Source: CAZMSD01 sp964568855
GTDB lineage: Bacteria; CAIWAD01
DNA: 64,000 nt
Direction: 5' to 3'
NCBI GenBank assembly: GCA_964568855.1
Contig: CAZMSD010000007.1
Coordinates: 1-64,000 of the forward strand
In this document: positions 59,334 to 64,000 of the stretch, one piece after another
Layout of the letters: each line of letters opens with the position of its first letter
Position numbering within the stretch: position 1 is the stretch's first letter
Notes under the pieces: model-generated
Told to the model about the DNA's origin: nothing
Databases searched by the model: none
Seen by the model: the letters and a program-made list of their open reading frames with translations, nothing else
Translations under genes and position numbers: made by a program

Positions 59334-59943
59334 AGTGGCTGCGCCGCAGGAACCGAACGGTCCGGAGCGGCAGTCCGCGCCGGACTCCGCGGTCGCCGGA
59401 GGTTCGCCCGGCGCGGAGGACGCGGTTGTATCACACCTGCGCGAGCGCTTTCCCGACGCCCTACTCGGCGAGGTGTATTACCGCGGCGAGCGGGAGGTCG
59501 GCATCTCCCGCGAGCGGATTCCCGCGGTGGCGGAATTCCTGCGCGACGAGCCCGGGCTGGAATTCGACTTCCTGATGGACCTCTGCGCCGTGGATTACCT
59601 GGGCCGGCGCGAGCCGCGCTTCGATGTCGTGTATCACTTCTACAGCCTGCGGCACAACCACCGCCTGAGGGTCTGCGTGCCGGTGGGCGAGGCTTCGGCT
59701 GAAGTTCCATCCCTGACGGGCCTGTGGAAGGCGGCCGACTGGTTCGAGCGCGAGGTCTGGGACCTCTACGGAATCCGCTTCAGCGGGCACCCGGACCTGC
59801 GCCGCCTGCTGTTGTACAACGAGTTCAAGGGGCACCCGCTGCGCAAGGATTACAGGATGAAGGACCGCCAGCCGCTGATCGGGCCGGGCAGCAAGGGCAG
59901 GCGGGGAGCGGAACCGGCAGCACCGGGAAGCCAGAAGCCGTGA
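59323..59943 (+). CDS. nuoC: NADH-quinone oxidoreductase subunit C
   Basis: The 206-residue protein has LEFDFLMDLCAVDYLGRREPRFDVVYHFYSL, VPSLTGLWKAADWFEREVWDLYGIRFSGHPDLRRLLLYNEFKGHPLRKDY, the 30-kDa subunit signature. The first 35 residues and the last 20 are low-complexity extensions. It contains two GTATCAC heptamers and a GTATTAC variant within 210 bases. Confidence 0.96.
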   Translation: MRSEVAAPQEPNGPERQSAPDSAVAGGSPGAEDAVVSHLRERFPDALLGEVYYRGEREVGISRERIPAVAEFLRDEPGLEFDFLMDLCAVDYLGRREPRFDVVYHFYSLRHNHRLRVCVPVGEASAEVPSLTGLWKAADWFEREVWDLYGIRFSGHPDLRRLLLYNEFKGHPLRKDYRMKDRQPLIGPGSKGRRGAEPAAPGSQKP

Positions 59944-59947
59944 GACA

Positions 59948-61174
59948 ATGAGCGAAGAGCTGCACCAGCACGCCGTGATGGAAAGCGACGGGGACGAGCG
60001 CGTCAGGACGATGACGCTCAACGTGGGGCCGAGTCATCCCACGACCCACGGCATCGTCCGCTTCAAGCTGGAGGTGGAGGGCGAGCGGATCGTCGACTGC
60101 GACACCGAGATCGGCTACCTGCACCGCGGCTTCGAGAAGATGTGCGAGAATCACCCCTGGAGCCAGGGCGTGATCTACACCGACCGGCTGAACTACGTCT
60201 CGCCGATCATCAACAACGTCGGCTACCACATGGCCGTCGAGAAGCTGCTGGGCGTCGAGGTTCCGGAGCGCGGCCGGTGGGTGCGGATGATCACCTGCGA
60301 ATTGATGCGCATCGCGGACCACCAGACATGCATCGCCGCCCACCACATGGAGCTGGGGGCCTTCACGGCCTTCCTCTACCTGATCAAGGGGCGCGAGCTG
60401 ATCTGGGAAGTGCTCGAGAAGATCTGCGGTGCGCGCGTGACCACGTCCTACTCGCGGATCGGCGGCCTGGCCCACGACCTGCACGAGGGCTGCGAGGCGG
60501 AGCTGCGGGACATCTTCGTCGACCTGCGGGAGATCAACCGCGAAATCGACCGCCTGATGACGGACAACCGGATCTACATCGACCGCACCCGCGGCGTGGG
60601 CGCCCTGGACCGTGATACATGCATCAGCTACGGCTTCACGGGTCCCATGGCGCGCGCGGCGGGCATCGAGTACGACGTCCGCATCCAGCATCCCTACCTG
60701 TATTACGACCGCGTGGACTTCGAGATACCGATGTGCCGCACCGGCGACTGCTACGACCGGTATCTCGTGCGCCTGAACGAGATGGAGCAGAGCCTGCGGA
60801 TCATCGAGCAGTGCTTCGAGAAGATGCCCTCCGGCGGACCGGTCAGCATTCCCGACAACCGTTACACGCTGCCGGAGAAGGAACTCGTCTACACCAGGAT
60901 CGAAGAGTTGATGATCCATTTCAAGCATCACATGCCGGGTCACATGCCGGCGCCCGAACCGGGGTCCGTGTATCACGCGGTCGAGGCGGCCAACGGCGAG
61001 CTGGGCTTCTACCTGGTGTCCACCGGCGAGGAGCGACCCTGGAAGGTGCGCTGCCGGCCTCCCTGTCTCGGTTTCACCCAGGCCCTGCGCGAGATGCTGA
61101 TCGGTCGCACGGTGGCCGACGTGGTGCCCATTTTCGGTTCGATCAACATGATCGGGGGCGAGCTCGACCGTTAG
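59948..61174 (+). CDS. nuoD: NADH-quinone oxidoreductase subunit D
   Basis: The 408-residue 49-kDa-type subunit has LNVGPSHPTTHGIVRFKLEVEGERIVDCDTEIGYLHRGFEK, DRLNYVSPIINNVGYHMAVEKLLG, PAPEPGSVYHAVEAANGELGFYLVSTG and the C-terminal D-V-V-P-I-F-G-S-I-N. It forms the quinone pocket with NuoB. It is a separate protein, not fused to NuoC. The gap to nuoG (64 bp) contains a hairpin. Confidence 0.97.
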   Translation: MSEELHQHAVMESDGDERVRTMTLNVGPSHPTTHGIVRFKLEVEGERIVDCDTEIGYLHRGFEKMCENHPWSQGVIYTDRLNYVSPIINNVGYHMAVEKLLGVEVPERGRWVRMITCELMRIADHQTCIAAHHMELGAFTAFLYLIKGRELIWEVLEKICGARVTTSYSRIGGLAHDLHEGCEAELRDIFVDLREINREIDRLMTDNRIYIDRTRGVGALDRDTCISYGFTGPMARAAGIEYDVRIQHPYLYYDRVDFEIPMCRTGDCYDRYLVRLNEMEQSLRIIEQCFEKMPSGGPVSIPDNRYTLPEKELVYTRIEELMIHFKHHMPGHMPAPEPGSVYHAVEAANGELGFYLVSTGEERPWKVRCRPPCLGFTQALREMLIGRTVADVVPIFGSINMIGGELDR

Positions 61175-61183
61175 CCGTCCCGA

Positions 61184-61213
61184 CCGGGTCCGGGCCTCAG
61201 GGACGGGACCCGG
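61184..61213 (+). terminator. hairpin in the nuoD-nuoG gap
   Basis: CCGGGTCC (61184-61191) pairs with GGACCCGG (61206-61213), and the flanking GTCCCG and CGGGAC may add an alternative stem. No T-run follows. It may be a partial terminator or an RNA-processing/stability hairpin at the point where nuoE and nuoF are usually encoded. Confidence 0.3.
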
Positions 61214-61238
61214 CACGACGGCGCGAAAGGATAGATCA

Positions 61239-62867
61239 ATGCCGACTGTCATCGTCGACGGCATCAGCGTGGACGTGCGGCGCGGGGCGAGGGTCATCGA
61301 GGCCTGCGTCGAAGCGGGCGTGGTGGTTCCGCACTTCTGCTGGCACCCCGGCCTGTCGCCCTCGGGCAACTGCCGGATGTGCCAGGTCGAGATCGAGCAC
61401 AACGGACGCAGCCGCGAGGCGGTATCCTGCATCGAGCCGGTGACGGAGGGCATGATCGTCCGCACGGCCACCGAAGAAGTGCGCGATGCGCGCCTCGGCG
61501 TGCTGGAATTCATGCTGCTCAACCACCCCGTCGACTGTCCCTCCTGCGACTGCGCGGGAGAATGCAGGCTGCAGGACTATTTCCTGGACTGGGGCAACGT
61601 CGCCGAGGGCAGCAGGCGGGAAACGCCCCAGTTGCACAAACCCAAGCGGCAGGCCGTCGGTCCCCGCGTGATGCTGGACAGCGAACGCTGCGTGCTCTGC
61701 ACGCGCTGCGTCCGGTTTCTCGAGGAAGTCACCGGCACGGCCGAGTTGGGCGTCGAGGAGCGGGCAGCCCTCAGCACCCTGCACCTGGCCGAAGGCCGCG
61801 AGCTGGACAATCCCTACAGCGGCAACGTGGTGGACCTGTGCCCGGTGGGGGCGCTGACGGACCGCGATTTCCGCTTCACGCGGCGCGTCTGGTTCCTGGA
61901 CAGGGCGGACAGCGTGTGTCCCGGCTGCAGCCGCGGATGCAACGTGGAGATCCAGTTCGATCTCCGGCACCCGCACAAGAGCGCGGAGCCCTCCCGGCGC
62001 GTGCTGCGGCTCAAGCCGCGCTACAACCGCGAGATCAACCAGTGGTGGCTCTGCGACCGCGGACGCTACGGCTACGGCGGAATCGACGAGGGCCGCCTGA
62101 CGCGTGTCCTGATCCGGCGCGACGGGCAGGTGACGCAGACGGACTGGGACGACGCACTGGACGAGGCGGCGCGGAAGCTGAGGAGTGTGTCCGACCGCCA
62201 CCCCGAGCAGCTGGCCGTGCTGTTCAGCCCGCAGATGACCAACGAGTCCCTGCTGGCGGCCAGGACCCTGTTCGTAGACGGGCTCGAGGCCGGCGCCTGC
62301 GACTACGGGCTGACCGGCGAGATCTACGGCGAAGAGGACGGGTTCCTGCGCAGGGCGGACCTCAATCCCAACCGCCGGGCCTGCGAGCTCATGAAGCTGC
62401 ACCGCGGGGCCTTCCCCCACGGCGAACTGGTGGAACGGATCGCCGCGGGCGAGATCCGCGCGCTGGTGAGTTTCCGCGCCGACCTGCCGGAGCTGCTGGG
62501 CGAGCGCTTCCCCGAGGTCCTTTCCGGGCTCAAGCTGCTGATAGTCTGTGACACACATGAGCGCCGGTGGCTGGACCGGCCCGACATCCTGCTGCCCGTG
62601 GCCGTCTACGCGGAGCAGGACGGCAGCTTCACGAATTTCGAGGGTCGGGTGCAGCGAATCCACCGCGCCTTCCCGCCCGCGGGTGATGCACGCGTCGAGC
62701 TGGACCTGCTGCTTGACCTGGCCGGCCGAGTGGGTCTGAAGCTGGGCTTCCGAACGCTGGAAGGAGCCCAGCGCCTGCTGGCGCAGGAACTCGAAGGTTT
62801 CGGCGAGATCGACGGCGCTTCGCGGTCTCCGGCGAGCCGCGTGGCCAAGGAGGCGGCCCCGCGATGA
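61239..62867 (+). CDS. nuoG: NADH-quinone oxidoreductase subunit G (short form)
   Basis: The 542-residue protein has an N-terminal ferredoxin domain (HFCWHPGLSPSGNCRMCQVE, then Cys in A-V-S-C-I-E), the His-Cys cluster H-P-V-D-C-P-S-C-D-C-A-G-E-C, C-V-L-C-T-R-C-V-R-F with C-P-V-G-A-L, and a further C-P-G-C-S-R-G-C-N-V-E...W-L-C set like the N7 site. The molybdopterin-like region is much shorter than in 900-residue NuoG. It directly follows nuoD. NuoE and NuoF, which deliver electrons from NADH, are not between them. Electron input may come from genes elsewhere or from another donor. Confidence 0.93.
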   Translation: MPTVIVDGISVDVRRGARVIEACVEAGVVVPHFCWHPGLSPSGNCRMCQVEIEHNGRSREAVSCIEPVTEGMIVRTATEEVRDARLGVLEFMLLNHPVDCPSCDCAGECRLQDYFLDWGNVAEGSRRETPQLHKPKRQAVGPRVMLDSERCVLCTRCVRFLEEVTGTAELGVEERAALSTLHLAEGRELDNPYSGNVVDLCPVGALTDRDFRFTRRVWFLDRADSVCPGCSRGCNVEIQFDLRHPHKSAEPSRRVLRLKPRYNREINQWWLCDRGRYGYGGIDEGRLTRVLIRRDGQVTQTDWDDALDEAARKLRSVSDRHPEQLAVLFSPQMTNESLLAARTLFVDGLEAGACDYGLTGEIYGEEDGFLRRADLNPNRRACELMKLHRGAFPHGELVERIAAGEIRALVSFRADLPELLGERFPEVLSGLKLLIVCDTHERRWLDRPDILLPVAVYAEQDGSFTNFEGRVQRIHRAFPPAGDARVELDLLLDLAGRVGLKLGFRTLEGAQRLLAQELEGFGEIDGASRSPASRVAKEAAPR

Positions 62868-62943
62868 ATGCGTCCCGCTTCTCGCCGACCAGCCGCGCGG
62901 AAAGCGGCCGATGGTACACGGAATCCGGGTCCGGGAGTGGAAA

Positions 62944-64000
62944 ATGCTCTTCGATCTGACGGCGTCCCTGATCAAGATCGTGCTGTTTCTGCTGGTGCTG
63001 ATCCTGCCGCTGGCCAGCGTCCTGACCTGGGTCGAGCGCAAGCAGAGCGCGATCATGCAGGACCGCCTCGGCGCCAACCGGGCGGACATCCTGGGCTTCC
63101 GGCTGTGGGGGCTGTTCAACATCATCGCGGACACCATCAAGTCCTTCACCAAGGAGGACTGGGTTCCGCCCTTCGCCAACCGCTTCCTGCACTCGATCGC
63201 GCCCTTCCTGGGCCTCTTCGCCGCCTTCGTCACTTTCGCCGTGATACCTTTCGGCCCGCCTGTGGAGGTACTCGGACACACCGTGAAGCTGCAGGTGGCG
63301 GATCTCAACGTGGGCCTGCTCTACATCCTGGCCTTCGGCTCGATGGGCGTGTACACGGTCGTGATCGCGGGCTGGTCTTCGAACAACAAGTACGCCCAGC
63401 TGGGCGCCCTGCGCGGCATCAGCCAGATGCTGAGCTACGAAGTTGTGCTGGGACTCTCGCTGGTGGGCGTGATCCTCGTGACCGGCAGCCTGCGCCTGCC
63501 CGAGATCGTGGCGGCGCAGGGCGGGCACTGGTTCGGCTGGATTCCCAAGTGGGGCGTGTTCACCCAGCCCCTGGCCTTCCTGCTGTTCCTGCCGGCGGCC
63601 ATCGCCGAGACCAGGCGCGTGCCCTTCGACGTGCCCGAGGGCGAAAGCGAGATCATCGGTTACTTCGTGGAGTACTCGGGGCTCAAGTTCGGACTCTTCC
63701 TGCTGGCCGAGTTCATCGAGATCGTGATCCTCGCCGCCCTGATCTCGACCTTCTTTTTCGGCGGCTGGCAGGTACCGTGGCTGCAGGACCACGGATTCGT
63801 CTTCGGCGGCCTGGCCACGGTCGAGCTCTCCGCCTGGCTGGTGACGGCGCTGCGCATCGTCGGCTTCCTGTGCAAGATCTTCTTCTTCTGCTGGTTGCAG
63901 CTGTTGATCCGCTGGACCCTGCCGCGTTTCCGCTTCGACCAGTTGTTGCGCCTGGGGTGGAAGCAACTGCTGCCCCTGGCCCTGGCCAACATCGTGATCA
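62944..64000 (+). CDS. nuoH: NADH-quinone oxidoreductase subunit H, cut by the window end
   Basis: The first 352 residues of the membrane subunit that couples quinone chemistry to proton pumping are present: LTWVERKQSAIMQDRLGANRADI, LFNIIADTIKSFTKEDWVPP, NKYAQLGALRGISQMLSYEVVLGLSL, E-T-R-R-V-P-F-D-V-P-E-G-E-S-E and KIFFFCWLQLLIRWTLPRFRFDQLLRLGWK. GGGAG 7 bases before ATG 62944 supports that start; ATG 62911 is in frame. The gene has no stop before base 64000. The last helix is just beginning, so little is missing. Confidence 0.95.
   Translation, partial: MLFDLTASLIKIVLFLLVLILPLASVLTWVERKQSAIMQDRLGANRADILGFRLWGLFNIIADTIKSFTKEDWVPPFANRFLHSIAPFLGLFAAFVTFAVIPFGPPVEVLGHTVKLQVADLNVGLLYILAFGSMGVYTVVIAGWSSNNKYAQLGALRGISQMLSYEVVLGLSLVGVILVTGSLRLPEIVAAQGGHWFGWIPKWGVFTQPLAFLLFLPAAIAETRRVPFDVPEGESEIIGYFVEYSGLKFGLFLLAEFIEIVILAALISTFFFGGWQVPWLQDHGFVFGGLATVELSAWLVTALRIVGFLCKIFFFCWLQLLIRWTLPRFRFDQLLRLGWKQLLPLALANIVI

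Larger units (their letters stand above)
2715..63247. repeat. dispersed heptamer GTGATAC/GTATCAC (about 37 copies)
   Basis: By eye I find GTGATAC on the + strand starting at 2715, 3365, 10194, 11931, 12195, 13431, 21584, 22505, 23166, 27830, 28372, 32792, 32864, 34206, 34566, 60612 and 63241. Its complement GTATCAC starts at 5592, 6492, 8691, 18871, 20162, 23388, 28870, 29010, 29867, 40831, 40948, 50001, 50869, 51631, 53831, 54819, 55297, 59428, 59631 and 60970. Base composition predicts about four. The preceding base (in GTGATAC sense) is C in about 23 cases and T in 8. Related GTAATAC/GTATTAC occurs about 14 times. Copies lie in all reading frames and between genes. Confidence 0.75.

Noticed and set aside
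2715..63247. GTGATAC as CRP/FNR-type operator half-sites
   Set aside because: TGTGA-like halves are present in some copies, but most copies are inside genes, in both orientations, and lack a symmetric partner at fixed spacing.

Overview
This is GC-rich bacterial chromosome (about two thirds G+C by eye) from a Gram-negative. The evidence is a TonB/ExbB/ExbD system, lipoprotein signal peptides, outer-membrane-type proteins and a respiratory complex I. Five large secreted proteins end in the FlgD-like C-terminal domain (core P-N-P-F-N-P, then Y-N-L-L-G-Q) used as a type IX-like sorting tag. Its YbeY has the HLCG-x-x-D variant familiar from Bacteroidetes. Together these suggest a lineage of, or near, the Fibrobacteres-Chlorobi-Bacteroidetes group (Krumholzibacteria/Eisenbacteria/Latescibacteria-like). 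The phylum cannot be fixed from this window alone. There is no phage, CRISPR array, IS element, tRNA or rRNA that I can see.

Layout. 1-5400 is a patchwork. It holds a truncated FGE-sulfatase-like secreted protein (-), a response-regulator remnant (-), a FetAB-type ABC pair and an eIF2B-like protein (+). It then has an AT-richer island with a HEPN-type frame lacking a start codon and a BrnT/BrnA toxin-antitoxin pair (-). 5400-24000 is dominated by four giant gingipain-like (C25) proteins: one with an intact His/Cys dyad, and three with the His replaced by Trp or Tyr. A ZIP metal transporter lies among them. An assembly gap of 100 Ns sits inside a 74-bp tandem repeat between the last two. 24000-28660 carries a cobalamin adenosyltransferase and the housekeeping operon ffh-rpsP-rimM-trmD-rplS. 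28780-31330 has a HhH-plus-barrel protein, a small HTH gene and a probable SRP RNA with terminator.

31350-36010 (-) is a rhomboid-rsmE-M16-M16 operon with overlapping genes. 36140-39520 has rpsU, aspS, a coiled-coil lipoprotein and a LysM protein. 39625-45957 is a phoH-ybeY-corC operon extended by a GT9-like protein, a PIN-PhoH protein and a parvulin lipoprotein. 46135-49185 is a secreted beta-helix protein. 49313-52034 is dprA-ctpA. 52219-54482 is exbB-exbD-exbD-tonB. 55058-58309 is a secreted subtilase. 58489 to the right edge is nuoA-B-C-D-G-H, without nuoE/nuoF, and cut off inside nuoH.

The most unusual sequence-level signal is a dispersed heptamer, GTGATAC/GTATCAC. I counted about 37 copies in both orientations, in genes and between them, where base composition predicts about four. 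Other signals worth testing are the loss of the catalytic His in three C25 paralogues, the tandem repeat at the gap, and an SRP RNA candidate with an enlarged apical loop.
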